Shown one piece after another: positions 27,108-36,099 of a stretch of DNA of 64,000 bases. The stretch is taken from contig JBLXDU010000006.1 of the NCBI GenBank assembly GCA_048263775.1, positions 124,001 through 188,000 on the forward strand, read 5' to 3'. The DNA comes from UBA1479 sp048263775. Lineage in GTDB: Bacteria; Pseudomonadota; Alphaproteobacteria; Rhodospirillales; Casp-alpha2. Made by a program: the position numbers and the translations under genes. Numbering within the stretch: the stretch's first letter is position 1; every line of letters begins with the position of its first letter. The notes under the pieces are model-generated. The model ran no database searches. It was given only the letters and a program-made list of their open reading frames with translations, and was not told the origin of the DNA.

Positions 27108-27899
27108 ATGGCTGAAACACAAACCGCCGCAACGGCCGGCGCGATCGGGTCCTCCAAGGGATCCGACGACATCATCCAAATCCACGGCATGCATAAGTGG
27201 TATGGCGATTTCCATGTGCTCAAGGACATCAACCTGTCCGTGAAGGCCAAGGAACGGATCGTCATCTGCGGGCCGTCCGGGTCGGGCAAGTCGACCCTGA
27301 TCCGCTGCATCAACCGGCTGGAGGAACACCAGAAGGGCGACATCCTGGTCAACGGTATCGAGCTGACCAACGATCTCAAGAACATCGACCTGATCCGGCG
27401 TGAAGTCGGGATGGTGTTCCAGCACTTCAACCTGTTCCCCCATCTGACGGTGCTGGAAAACTGCACGCTGGGCCCGATCTGGGTCCGCCAGACGCCGAAG
27501 AAAGAGGCTGAGGCCATCGCCATGGAGTACCTGGAGCGGGTCAAGATTCCCGAACAGGCGCTCAAGTTCCCGGGCCAGCTGTCGGGTGGTCAGCAGCAGC
27601 GCGTCGCCATCGCGCGGTCGCTCTGCATGAGCCCGAAGATCATGCTGTTCGATGAGCCGACCTCGGCCCTCGATCCGGAAATGATCAAGGAAGTGCTCGA
27701 CACCATGATCGAGCTCGCCGACACGGGCATGACCATGCTTTGCGTGACCCACGAAATGGGCTTCGCCAAGACCGTGGCCGATCGGGTGATCTTCATGGAC
27801 GGCGGCGAGATCATCGAACAGAACGAACCGCATTCGTTCTTCGACAATCCGCAGCACGAACGCACTCAACTGTTCCTGAGCCAGATCCTGGCCCATTAA
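27108..27899 (+). CDS. aapP: General L-amino acid ABC transporter, ATP-binding protein AapP
   Basis: A 263-residue ABC ATPase. Walker A is GPSGSGKST near residues 62-70, the signature is LSGGQQQR near 160, Walker B is MLFDEPTSALD, and the H-loop is CVTHEMG. It drives amino-acid import through AapQM. A GAGGAG ribosome-binding site lies 15 bases after aapM. A strong terminator follows. Confidence 0.97.
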   Translation: MAETQTAATAGAIGSSKGSDDIIQIHGMHKWYGDFHVLKDINLSVKAKERIVICGPSGSGKSTLIRCINRLEEHQKGDILVNGIELTNDLKNIDLIRREVGMVFQHFNLFPHLTVLENCTLGPIWVRQTPKKEAEAIAMEYLERVKIPEQALKFPGQLSGGQQQRVAIARSLCMSPKIMLFDEPTSALDPEMIKEVLDTMIELADTGMTMLCVTHEMGFAKTVADRVIFMDGGEIIEQNEPHSFFDNPQHERTQLFLSQILAH

Positions 27900-27923
27900 A
27901 ACAGAGCGGGTCTTTGAATATGG

Positions 27924-27951
27924 AAAAGGCGCCCTTCGGGGCGCCTTTTTT
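27924..27951 (+). terminator. Rho-independent terminator of aapJQMP
   Basis: A perfect 11-pair stem (AAAAGGCGCCC with GGGCGCCTTTT) around the stable TTCG tetraloop, ending in T6. It lies 25 bases after the aapP stop codon. Confidence 0.95.
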
Positions 27952-28095
27952 GTGAACAGCCCTCCAGTAACGATTAACGGGCTGCCTTGAAGGGCCACCG
28001 GAAAGACAGGTTTCAAGCCAAGGGAGTTGTCGCGCCCTTAAACTCATGGGGGACGTGGGGGGCGGTTTTATTCCATCCATCTGACATGGATCAAT

Positions 28096-28121
28096 GCGCA
28101 TATGCCTTGGCGCGCATATGC
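28096..28121. promoter_or_regulatory. Repeated GCGCATATGC element at the arsR start
   Basis: The ten-base sequence GCGCATATGC occurs at 28096-28105 and 28112-28121, with GCATATGC itself palindromic; the centres are 16 bases apart. The second copy overlaps an ATG of the ArsR-type gene. Position and symmetry suggest the operator for autoregulation; direct evidence is lacking. Confidence 0.5.
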
Positions 28122-28423
28122 AGATCAGTATGCAAGAGGTACTGACCGCTCTTTCCGATCCAACTCGACGTGCTGCGCTCGCGCTGCTGTGGGAGGGGGA
28201 AGAGCATTGCGTCTGCGATTTGATGGCAAAGCTCAACGTGAGCCAAAGCCGGATGTCGCGGCATATGAAGATTCTGCGTGAGGCCCGTCTCGTCCTTGAT
28301 AAACGCGAAGCGCAATGGGTGCGTTATCGCCGCAACTCGGATCTCGCCGCTGAATTGGCGACGGTGGTCGACGCGGTTATGGCAGTAGAAAAAAACCTGA
28401 AAGGAAAACTGCATGACGACTGA
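28118..28423 (+). CDS. arsR: ArsR family regulator with arsenic-type cysteine pair
   Basis: A protein of about 101 residues with the ArsR winged helix. LSDPTRRAALALL opens the domain, and HCVCDLMAKLNVSQSRMSRHMKIL near residues 29-52 contains the recognition helix preceded by a CVCDL motif, which is the As(III)/Sb(III)-sensing site of classical ArsR. ATG codons at 28094, 28118 and 28130 are all in frame and none has a good ribosome-binding site, so the exact N-terminus is uncertain. It overlaps the permease gene by 11 bases, which argues that it controls the arsR-arsP-thioredoxin-MBL unit. Confidence 0.88.
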   Translation: MQISMQEVLTALSDPTRRAALALLWEGEEHCVCDLMAKLNVSQSRMSRHMKILREARLVLDKREAQWVRYRRNSDLAAELATVVDAVMAVEKNLKGKLHDD

Positions 28424-29471
28424 CACACACCCTGCCGCCCCCCTTCGTGGGGCGTGGGACCGGCTTTGGTATGCCGGCCTATTGTTGGCAGCGCTGCTTT
28501 GGTGGCTGGTTTATGGACAGTTGCTTCCCTTTGCGGAATGGGTGACGTCGCTGTTTCCGGTCGCGCGCCACAGCCACACCGGCGAGGCCATCGCCTTTTT
28601 TGTCTATGACGTGCCGAAGGTGTTGCTGCTGCTAACCGGCATTGTCTTCGTGACCGGCGTACTCCGTACTTGGTTCAGCCCTGAAAAGACGAGTGCGATC
28701 CTTGCGGGAAATCGCGAGATCCTCGGCTATCCGCTGGCGGCCTTGTTGGGCGTGCTGACGCCGTTCTGCTCCTGTTCGTCAGTGCCGCTTTTCATCGGCT
28801 TTATCTCGGCCGGAATCCCGCTCGGTGTGACGTTCTCTTTCTTGATCGCCGGACCGATGGTGGGGCCGGTGGGCCTTGGATTGCTTTACGGTCTTGTGGG
28901 GTGGGAGATCGCCACGATCTATCTCGTGTTCGGTTTCTCCATTGCCACGGTTGCGGGATTTGTGTTGGGCCGCATGGGCCTGGAGCGCTATCTGCAGGAT
29001 TGGGTTCGAGAACTCAACGCACGCCCGGTAAGCGATCTGCGGGAAGAGCGGCTGATGCTGATCGATCGCCTGAAGATCGGTCTTGAGCAGGTACGGGAAA
29101 TCGTCGGCAAGGTCTGGGTTTGGGTTTTGATCGGTATCGCCATTGGCGCGGCGATCCACGGATATGTGCCCGAAGAGACGATGCTGTGGATCATGGGAGG
29201 CGATGCGTGGTGGTCCGTTCCAGCGGCCGTGGTCATGGGCGTACCCATGTACACGAACGCGGCGGGCGTTGTACCGATCGTCGAAGCCCTTCTGGGTAAG
29301 GGGGCGGCATTGGGAACGACGCTCGCCTTCATGATGTCGGTGATCGCGCTCAGCTTGCCTGAGATGATCATTCTCAAACAGGTCCTGACGCTTCGTCTGA
29401 TCGGGATCTTCGTCGTCGTGGTGTCGCTGGGTATCCTCGCCACCGGCTTTCTGTTCAACGCCATTCTTTGA
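28413..29471 (+). CDS. arsP: ArsP-type permease (DUF318/UPF0718), putative organoarsenical efflux
   Basis: A 352-residue membrane protein with about eight helices. The conserved TPFCSCSSVPLF block has Cys119 and Cys121 in a membrane segment, a hallmark of the ArsP_1/DUF318 permease family. A mirrored motif near residue 275 (MGVPMYTNAAGVVPI) completes the internal repeat. Characterised ArsP proteins export trivalent organoarsenicals; the adjacent ArsR with CVC motif fits this. Export of another thiol-reactive compound is possible. The start overlaps the arsR end and is preceded by AAGGAAA. Confidence 0.87.
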   Translation: MTTDTHPAAPLRGAWDRLWYAGLLLAALLWWLVYGQLLPFAEWVTSLFPVARHSHTGEAIAFFVYDVPKVLLLLTGIVFVTGVLRTWFSPEKTSAILAGNREILGYPLAALLGVLTPFCSCSSVPLFIGFISAGIPLGVTFSFLIAGPMVGPVGLGLLYGLVGWEIATIYLVFGFSIATVAGFVLGRMGLERYLQDWVRELNARPVSDLREERLMLIDRLKIGLEQVREIVGKVWVWVLIGIAIGAAIHGYVPEETMLWIMGGDAWWSVPAAVVMGVPMYTNAAGVVPIVEALLGKGAALGTTLAFMMSVIALSLPEMIILKQVLTLRLIGIFVVVVSLGILATGFLFNAIL

Positions 29472-29483
29472 AAGGACTGATCC

Positions 29484-29720
29484 ATGAAAATCGTCAAGGT
29501 CTTCGGGCCTGGTTGTAAACGCTGCGCGGCCACCGAATCGATGATCAACGAGGCAGCCGAGAAACTCGGCATTAAGGTTGACGTGGAAAAGGTCACCGAT
29601 ATGAAATCCATTGCCATGGCGGGTGTGATGTCGACGCCCGGCATCTCGATTGATGGCAAACTGGTTCATGCCGGCGGACTACCGGATATGGCCAAGCTTC
29701 AAGATTGGCTCTCCGCGTGA
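29484..29720 (+). CDS. Small thioredoxin-like protein (Thioredoxin_3 type)
   Basis: A 78-residue minimal thioredoxin-fold protein with redox motif Cys11-Lys-Arg-Cys14 and cis-proline in STPGISIDG near residue 52. This is the TM0996/MTH895-like type often found beside DUF318 permeases. It probably reduces a cysteine pair in the permease or its cargo; this is inference. AAGGAC lies before the ATG, and it overlaps the next gene by GTGA. Confidence 0.92.
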   Translation: MKIVKVFGPGCKRCAATESMINEAAEKLGIKVDVEKVTDMKSIAMAGVMSTPGISIDGKLVHAGGLPDMAKLQDWLSA

Positions 29721-30628
29721 TCCGTGCGCTGATTGTTACGTTTACCCTTCTGGCCGCGTCGCCGGCTTCGGCGAAGAGTCTCGAGATCCGATCAGTGACC
29801 GATGGTGTGTGGGCCTTCGTCGGAGAAAAGAAGCAGCGCAGTCCGGAAAATCTTGCAAACAACGCGACCTTCGGGCTCGTGGTGACCGACGCGGGTGCGG
29901 CGCTGATCGATCCGGGCGGGTCGTGGAAGGGGGCCGAGGCGTTGCACGAGGCGATTCGGACCGTGACCAGGACGCCCGTGACTCATGTCATCAACACCGG
30001 TGGCCAGGATCACCGTTGGCTGGGTAACGGTTACTGGAAGGCGCAGGGCGCGACGGTGATTGCATCAGAAGCGGCCGTGGCAGATCATCGCACCAGGGGC
30101 TCCCTGCAATTGAGCGCGCTGGTGGAGCTGATTGGCGCTGAACTTGAAGGCACCGAGCCAGCCTATGCCGACGTGACCTTCGCCAAGACCTACAGATTTG
30201 AACTCGGGGGAGTGACGATTGAGATCGTGCACCCTGGCCCTGCGCATACGCCCGGGGATTCCTTTGTCTGGGTTCCCGCCCGCGACACTGTCTTTGCCGG
30301 CGACATTGTTTATGTCGAACGCATTCTCGGGATCGGCGATCAAAGCTCCATCACTCACTGGCCGGCCGCGTTCAAGGCGGTAGAGGCCGTTGGCGCCACA
30401 CATGTCGTGCCCGGTCACGGTGCTCCGACGACGATCGATCGCGCCCGTGCCGATACTTATGACTACCTGATGACGCTGCGGAAATTGATCGGCGCGGTGA
30501 TTGATCGGGGAGGTGACATCATCGCGGCGCCATTAGTGGATCAGTCCGCGTTCTCCTACCTTGAACAGTTCGATAGCCTCGCCGGCCGGAACGCCCAGTC
30601 CGCTTTTCAGCAGATGGAATGGGAGTGA
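29717..30628 (+). CDS. Exported metallo-beta-lactamase-fold protein with altered zinc motif
   Basis: A 303-residue protein starting at GTG that overlaps the thioredoxin stop. Residues 1-19 form a signal peptide (ASPASA cleavage). The fold follows the MBL family related to SoxH and quinoprotein-relay hydrolases: GAALIDPGG, HPGPAHTPGD near residues 175-184, FAGDIVY and VVPGHG. The usual HxHxDH is replaced by TGGQDH at residues 94-99, so the first two zinc-site histidines are missing while Asp98 and His99, and the later His and Asp, are kept. It may bind one metal or have a changed reaction. It is translated with the arsR cassette. Confidence 0.85.
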   Translation: MIRALIVTFTLLAASPASAKSLEIRSVTDGVWAFVGEKKQRSPENLANNATFGLVVTDAGAALIDPGGSWKGAEALHEAIRTVTRTPVTHVINTGGQDHRWLGNGYWKAQGATVIASEAAVADHRTRGSLQLSALVELIGAELEGTEPAYADVTFAKTYRFELGGVTIEIVHPGPAHTPGDSFVWVPARDTVFAGDIVYVERILGIGDQSSITHWPAAFKAVEAVGATHVVPGHGAPTTIDRARADTYDYLMTLRKLIGAVIDRGGDIIAAPLVDQSAFSYLEQFDSLAGRNAQSAFQQMEWE

Positions 30629-30863
30629 GGCCGGAGTACCGATTCCGGGATGCGCTTCCTGATCCGGCCCCCGTACCGATGCCGGTGTCACCCGATGGTG
30701 TCCATGGCGCGTGGACTTGGTAATCTGAGGGGCAGCGACCTTCTCTTCCGACTATTGGGATAACCATCATGATCATCAGTCTCACCCCGTTCTTCCGGGG
30801 GCTCACGGCCATCCCGATCCCTTGCATTTGCAGGGCCGCCTCTTGGCCGAGGGAGGCTGAGCA

Positions 30864-31691
30864 ATGAGCGGCATGGCAACCCCGGAATTGAGCGGGCGCG
30901 TGGCCTTGGTCATCGGCGCCGGGTCGATCGCACCCGGGATCGGCATCGGGCGGGCGATCTGCCTGGCCCTGGCCCGGGAAGGGGCGCATGTGGTGGCCGC
31001 CGACAACGACCTAGGGGCGGCCCAAGTGACCTGCGATATGATCGCCAAGGCGGGGGGAAGTTCGGAAATCTCCGAAGTGGACGTGCTGGACGATGCCTCG
31101 GTCGAGGCATTGGTGGCCGGCGTGGTCGCCCGTCACGGCCGGCTCGACATTCTGCATTGCAACGTTGGGCTCGGCAAAAGTGGCCCATCAGACGCAACCT
31201 CGGCCGCCGACTGGCGGCGGATCAGCGACGCCAATCTGACGTCGCTGCATGTCGCGTCACAAGCGGCAATCCCGACCATGCGCGCCCAAGGGGCCGGGGT
31301 GATTACGATTACGTCCTCGATCGCGGGGATTCGCTATCCCGGGTTCCCGCATCTTGCCTATAGCGCGACCAAGGCGGCGGCGAGCCACTTCGCGACGGCT
31401 CTGGCGGTCGAACTGGCGCCCGACAATATTCGCGTGAATTCCATCGTCGCCGGGCTGATCGACACGCCCCGGATCGGGGTGACGCTGGCCAAGAGCTACG
31501 GCGATCGCGACGAGGCGCAGATGCGTGCCGCGCGCGATGCAAGCTGTCCGATGGGGCGGATGGGAAGTGCCTGGGATGTTGCCGAGGCGGCGCTGTTTCT
31601 TGCCTCGGACAGGGCGGGCTATATCACGGGCACGTCGCTGATGGTTGATGGCGGGCTGTCGGCGACGGTCCGTCAGCCGGCGGCGGTCTGA
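30864..31691 (+). CDS. Short-chain dehydrogenase/reductase (SDR family)
   Basis: A 275-residue SDR. The cofactor motif is GAGSIAPGIGIG at residues 18-29, longer than the usual TGxxxGxG; Asp47 after the second strand suggests NAD preference. The catalytic residues are Ser151 or Ser152, Tyr166 and Lys170 (YSATK). CNVG replaces the common NNAG. The C-terminus has GYITGTSLMVDGG. The substrate is unknown. GAGGGAGGC precedes the ATG. The 235 bases upstream contain no supported gene. Confidence 0.92.
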   Translation: MSGMATPELSGRVALVIGAGSIAPGIGIGRAICLALAREGAHVVAADNDLGAAQVTCDMIAKAGGSSEISEVDVLDDASVEALVAGVVARHGRLDILHCNVGLGKSGPSDATSAADWRRISDANLTSLHVASQAAIPTMRAQGAGVITITSSIAGIRYPGFPHLAYSATKAAASHFATALAVELAPDNIRVNSIVAGLIDTPRIGVTLAKSYGDRDEAQMRAARDASCPMGRMGSAWDVAEAALFLASDRAGYITGTSLMVDGGLSATVRQPAAV

Positions 31692-31712
31692 ACGGAAGGC
31701 CTGCGGCCGACG

Positions 31713-32465
31713 CTAAGACAGCCCCCGCCAGATCAGCATCAATCCCAGCAGGATCAGGCCGACCTGCACCAGCCGGCGGAAGAAGGCTTCCGAGATGCGC
31801 TTGCGGATCCAGAACCCGGTGGCGATGCCGATGCCGACCGGGATCATGGCGAGGGCCGAGGCCGTGAACTGCGGCCAGGACATATGGCCTTCGGTGATCA
31901 GACGCAAGTAAAGCGGCACGGAGCCGACCATCGCCGCCATGGCCATCTGGGCCACGAACAGGTTCTTGGGCAGGCGCAGGGCCGCGAAATAGACGATCAC
32001 CGGTGTAAACGCCCCCGTGGCGCCAGAACACAGGCCGATCAGCCCGCCGGCCACGGGATTGGCGACGCGGGCGTGGCGCTGAAGGAAGGTGGCGTTGGGG
32101 GTGAAGATCTGCGCCAAGGTCGTGGCGATGACGACGCAGCCGAGCGCCAGGGCGATGACCTGCGGGTCCAGGTTGGTCAGGGCGCCCGCGCCGATCCACA
32201 CGCCGATCATCAACAGGACCAGGAACGGCCAGTAGCGCCGGGTCGCTTCCCGGAATTCCCCGGATTCGATGATCTGCCAGACGTTGGAGATCGCCACCGG
32301 CACGATGAAGAGGGTCACCGCCTGAGCCGGGTCGATCACCATCACCATGATCGGCAGGCCGACGGCCGGGATGCCGGCCCCCAGCACGCCCTTGACCAAG
32401 GAACCGGAAAACAAGCCGAGGATGATGACAATCAGGGCAGTGGTGGAAAAGTCCGGCAGCGTCAT
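31713..32465 (-). CDS. TauE/SafE family sulfite/sulfoacetate exporter-like permease
   Basis: A 250-residue membrane protein with about eight helices. The TauE/SafE family signature appears twice: GSLVKGVLGAGIPAVGLPIM near residues 21-40 and GGLIGLCSGATGAFTPVIVYF near 138-158. Family members export sulfite, sulfoacetate or related anions. Neighbouring sulfur genes (sseA and cysK, 4 kb away) are compatible but do not prove the substrate. Confidence 0.92.
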   Translation of the reverse strand: MTLPDFSTTALIVIILGLFSGSLVKGVLGAGIPAVGLPIMVMVIDPAQAVTLFIVPVAISNVWQIIESGEFREATRRYWPFLVLLMIGVWIGAGALTNLDPQVIALALGCVVIATTLAQIFTPNATFLQRHARVANPVAGGLIGLCSGATGAFTPVIVYFAALRLPKNLFVAQMAMAAMVGSVPLYLRLITEGHMSWPQFTASALAMIPVGIGIATGFWIRKRISEAFFRRLVQVGLILLGLMLIWRGLS

Positions 32466-32601
32466 GGGATTTAAGTGTCCGCCGGATGCTCGTCTGCTAA
32501 GTCCGGAAAAAGGGGCGGGAAACGATCAGCCGAACACTCCGGCGTTTGATCGCGATGGGCATGTTAGTCTTGAGAAACGTCGGAGCTCAAGAGGGTGTCG
32601 G

Positions 32602-33408
32602 TCAATGTGGCCTGCCCGGCTGAATACCAGGGCCAAGCGGGTGGAGTTCGTAATCGAGCGCCGCGCGCACCATGAGTTGCTGTGTCGTGGCGTAACCGCT
32701 GCGTTCCTTTGCCTTGTTCAGATGATAACGCACGTTGGGATAGCTCATCCCGGTGATGTCGGAAATCTCGTGCAGGGTTTTTCCCGCCGCCATCCATTTC
32801 AGGCATTCAAGTTCCGTTGTCGTCAGCTCCAACGCCTCGTCCGACACGGCGCCGGTGTCCGTCGTATCGTTGCGTGTCGATTCCCATTTGACCATGTAGG
32901 CCAGCGCCAGCGAGACGGTCTCTTCCATCAAGCTTTCCGAGACGAGATGGAAAAAACCGATTCCCAAGAGGCATTTCATATCGTGATGCCGATAGGGAAT
33001 ACAGACGAAGTCTTCGATCGGGCGGACCCCGGGTGGTCCCATGGCGCGTTTGAGCAGGAGACCTGAGAACGGGACATAACGCAAAAGCTGGCTGAGGCGG
33101 ACCGGGTTTTTACGGCGGAATAGCCATAGGCTGAGCCAGCGGGGGGCATCCCGAAAGGATCCGTCGATGATATCCTCGGGCGACAGCTGGGCGCGGTGCA
33201 GGTTGCCGGACAGGTCTTCACCCCACAACAGCAATGGCCGCTCGTCGCGTTGGTCGAAAGTAATCAGGCAGACCCCAGCGACGTCACGCAGTGCCAAGCC
33301 GCTTAGGAAAATCGACCGGGCGGCGGTTTCATCCTGAGACAGCAAGAGAGATTGAAGGTGGGCGTGAAAACCGGGGTCCCGGATTTCATTGTTGACGTCT
33401 TCTTGCAT
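32602..33408 (-). CDS. LuxR-type transcriptional regulator
   Basis: A 268-residue protein with a C-terminal LuxR/GerE helix-turn-helix (residues 200-265): LTTTELECLKWMAAGKTLHEI, then MSYPNVRYHLNKAKERSG. The N-terminal 180 residues have the length and layout of an autoinducer-binding domain, but I cannot confirm the conserved ligand residues, and no luxI gene is nearby, so it would be a solo regulator. The start at ATG 33408 follows GGGGAGAG; the longer reading upstream is rejected. Target genes are unknown; the large secreted protein gene lies directly upstream on the same strand. Confidence 0.85.
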   Translation of the reverse strand: MQEDVNNEIRDPGFHAHLQSLLLSQDETAARSIFLSGLALRDVAGVCLITFDQRDERPLLLWGEDLSGNLHRAQLSPEDIIDGSFRDAPRWLSLWLFRRKNPVRLSQLLRYVPFSGLLLKRAMGPPGVRPIEDFVCIPYRHHDMKCLLGIGFFHLVSESLMEETVSLALAYMVKWESTRNDTTDTGAVSDEALELTTTELECLKWMAAGKTLHEISDITGMSYPNVRYHLNKAKERSGYATTQQLMVRAALDYELHPLGPGIQPGRPH

Positions 33409-33549
33409 CCGAGTTGGCTCTCCCCACGGCACCAATTCTCGGAATCTATAGCAAAGCGGGAACATCAGACAAATGCGAAGTGGCAGATGGATCCGGCGAG
33501 GAGTACCGGATCCATCTGTCCGTCTCACTTCGAACGCGTGGGGCTCCCC

Positions 33550-35955
33550 TTAACTCCCCGCGTCCATATGGATGGTGTACTCCTGATGGGCGGCGCTCGA
33601 CCCGCTCAACTTCGGCTGACCATAGAGCTGGAAATTCTGGTCCCGCTGAACGGTCCAATAGGTGCCATGGGCGTCGGACTTAAGGCGCACCTTGTCGCCA
33701 TCGGTAATGCAGTCGCCGGACTTTTTACCGTCGACCGATTCCAGGATCACCTGCTCGGCGCTGTTCGCGTGCGTGGCCTTGGAATCGACGGGGTTCGTCT
33801 TCTTGTCGAGCCGCAGGTAACGGTCCTGGCGGTTCTCGTTGTAGGTCAGGAAGGAAACGTTGGCGCCGTAGACCGGGCAGCTGTCTTCCTTCTGATCCTT
33901 GCCTTTGACCTGATGGTACATGATGAAAGTTGCGGATTTCTCCGGGTTGTCACCGGTGGCATGGGTGACGTTCGTGTCCCCACCTTTGTCCGGCCACACG
34001 TACTTTCCATTATAGGCCTGCAGGTAGACCACCACGCCGACGCTGTCCTGGTCGGGATGGAAGGGATCGTCCGCGTCCTTGTCCTTGCCCAGGCAGATAT
34101 CCTTGTTGGGAATGCTGAACTTCGTTCCGAGAATCTTCTTGCTGCCGGAGACCCGGAAACAGCCGCTGCTGAGTTCCATGCCCTGATTGACGTCGATATG
34201 GATTGAATCGCACTTGCTGGTCTTGTGGCCGGCGATCTTGACCTTGACGCAGAACTTGGCCTTGGTGCGGGATTTCAAGTGGCCGGAGACGTCGATGGCG
34301 CCGTTCTTGGCGAGCAACGCCGCTTCGACCTCGCCGTCGCCGCTCAGGCGGACCGAGCCGCCGCTGATTGAGAGATTCTTGTTGTAGCCGTACTTCTTTG
34401 TCGTCTTGACGTCGGCCGCCAGCCACCCCGAGGTATTGAGGTGGAGGTCGCCGAAGGAAAAGTCGCCCAGATGAGACACGGCGGCGAGCTTGCTTTCCGC
34501 CAGCTTCAGACCTTTCTTGGAGGTGTCGTAAGCCATCTTGCCGGCGTTGAGGGTCAGCTTGCCGACCTTGAAGGTCAGGTTCTCCGCCGCCTCAAGGGTT
34601 GCCTTTCCGGCTTCCGTTGTGTGGTCGATGCCTTTGACCGCCAGATTCTTGCCGAGGATCGCCATCTTACCGGCATATTGCACGGCGCTTTTCGCGGCCT
34701 GGCAGGGGCTGACCCTGGGGGCGTCGAGGGAATACCCGAAGATCTTGGTTTTGGCTTTGAAGTCGAGCCAGCACTTGGAGTCCGTGATCCGGCCCTCGAC
34801 CTTGGCGGTGCCTAGGGTCGACGACGTCATGACGGCGGCCACGTCGAGGCCGCTTGATGTCAGGCCCAGATGCAGGTCCTTGAATCGCACGCCGTTGATG
34901 TTCAACGCGTTTTTCTGTTCGAAAATGACGCCGAACTTCTTCTTGTTGGTGGCGTAACCATAGACCGACGCCTGTGCCGTCAGCATGGGGGCGACGTAGA
35001 ACAGGATGTTTTCCAACTTCTTGCTGACGTTCGGCTTGGTACTGCCGAAGCCGAAGCGGATGCCCGTCTTGTCGATGGCGACGGAACCTTCACCGACGGT
35101 GAATTCGGCGTCCAGTTTTATAACCTCCGTCGACAAGGTGAGGGCGCCATTGGTTCCGACCTTCCCGGCATCGGTATTGATGCAAAGGTCAGAGGAGACG
35201 GACAGGGACTCGGCCAGTTCAAAGGCGCCATTCATGACCACGTTGCAAGAAAACGTCTCCGTCTCCTGCTTGAATTCGCCGGTGTAGAGCTTCTTGGACG
35301 ACTGGTACTTGAACGCGCCGGTTGTGGAATATCCGAATCCTGCGGAGGTCGGTTCATTTTCGGTGCTGGCCTCGATGAACTTGTCGATGCCGCCCAGCAG
35401 TTCTTGGATCGCTGGGACCGGGCCTTCGTAATAGAACGTGCCTCTGTTGAATTCGATCAGCATGGTGACGTCGATGTTGCCCGTGCCTGGGACGGAAAAG
35501 CTGGCGTTGTCGCCGACCGACAAAGTCACCGCGTTGTTGACCGAGGCCAGCATCACCAATTCGTCTTTCTTGAATTCGGCGTTCGCCGGGGCGTCCTTAA
35601 TGCCGTCGCCCGGCAGCAGGGAGAACTCGAACGCGCCGGCCGATATGGCGAGTTTGCCGAAGGTCGGCGCGACCGACACCTTGAAACTTCCGCCTGCCTT
35701 GCCGACCTTGGCTTCGGCCTCGAACAGGCTCAGCTTTCCAAACTCGATATCGGCCTTCACCACATAGTAGGTATCGCCGCCTTCCTTGGTGGTTTTCCAG
35801 GGCTTCTTGGCCTTCAGGTTCAGGGTATGGTTCTTGAACTTGACGGCCAACGTGTTGGCGTCCTTCAACGACAATGTCAGCGTGCTGGCCGCGCCCGCAT
35901 CGGGAACGGCGAAAAGGATGGCGAATGCCATCAACGCAAAGAGGCGAGGGAGCAT
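33550..35955 (-). CDS. Large secreted protein with C-terminal beta-trefoil-like domain
   Basis: An 801-residue protein with a signal peptide (residues 1-22, ending AGAA) and a good AGGAGA ribosome-binding site. It is Lys- and Gly-rich and mainly predicted beta. Long stretches alternate short strands, as in LTLSLKDANTLAVKFKNHTL, resembling repeated amphipathic beta units. Several cysteines could form disulfides. The final part, about residues 638-801, looks like a fascin/actin-crosslinking-type beta-trefoil: YLQAYNGKYVWPDKGG, then FLTYNENRQDRYLRLD, then KVRLKSDAHGTYWTV. I do not recognise the first 630 residues. No secretion system is adjacent. A role in binding a surface or polysaccharide is conceivable, not shown. 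Confidence 0.8.
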   Translation of the reverse strand: MLPRLFALMAFAILFAVPDAGAASTLTLSLKDANTLAVKFKNHTLNLKAKKPWKTTKEGGDTYYVVKADIEFGKLSLFEAEAKVGKAGGSFKVSVAPTFGKLAISAGAFEFSLLPGDGIKDAPANAEFKKDELVMLASVNNAVTLSVGDNASFSVPGTGNIDVTMLIEFNRGTFYYEGPVPAIQELLGGIDKFIEASTENEPTSAGFGYSTTGAFKYQSSKKLYTGEFKQETETFSCNVVMNGAFELAESLSVSSDLCINTDAGKVGTNGALTLSTEVIKLDAEFTVGEGSVAIDKTGIRFGFGSTKPNVSKKLENILFYVAPMLTAQASVYGYATNKKKFGVIFEQKNALNINGVRFKDLHLGLTSSGLDVAAVMTSSTLGTAKVEGRITDSKCWLDFKAKTKIFGYSLDAPRVSPCQAAKSAVQYAGKMAILGKNLAVKGIDHTTEAGKATLEAAENLTFKVGKLTLNAGKMAYDTSKKGLKLAESKLAAVSHLGDFSFGDLHLNTSGWLAADVKTTKKYGYNKNLSISGGSVRLSGDGEVEAALLAKNGAIDVSGHLKSRTKAKFCVKVKIAGHKTSKCDSIHIDVNQGMELSSGCFRVSGSKKILGTKFSIPNKDICLGKDKDADDPFHPDQDSVGVVVYLQAYNGKYVWPDKGGDTNVTHATGDNPEKSATFIMYHQVKGKDQKEDSCPVYGANVSFLTYNENRQDRYLRLDKKTNPVDSKATHANSAEQVILESVDGKKSGDCITDGDKVRLKSDAHGTYWTVQRDQNFQLYGQPKLSGSSAAHQEYTIHMDAGS

Positions 35956-36099
35956 GTGCCCGGTCTCCTGTCTGTAAATCCAATCCCCAATCGAGGCAGG
36001 ATCAGGTTTCAGACAAAGACCGCGCGCGATCAACTGACAGACCTGCTAGTCCGCCAGAATCATATTTAGACTCAATAAGTTAAAGGTGACGGAATCGGG

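Noticed and set aside
30769..30870. A 33-codon open frame ending in an ATGA overlap with the SDR gene, considered as a leader peptide
   Set aside because: Weak ribosome-binding site, no run of a regulatory amino acid and no attenuator structure; kept out of the gene list.
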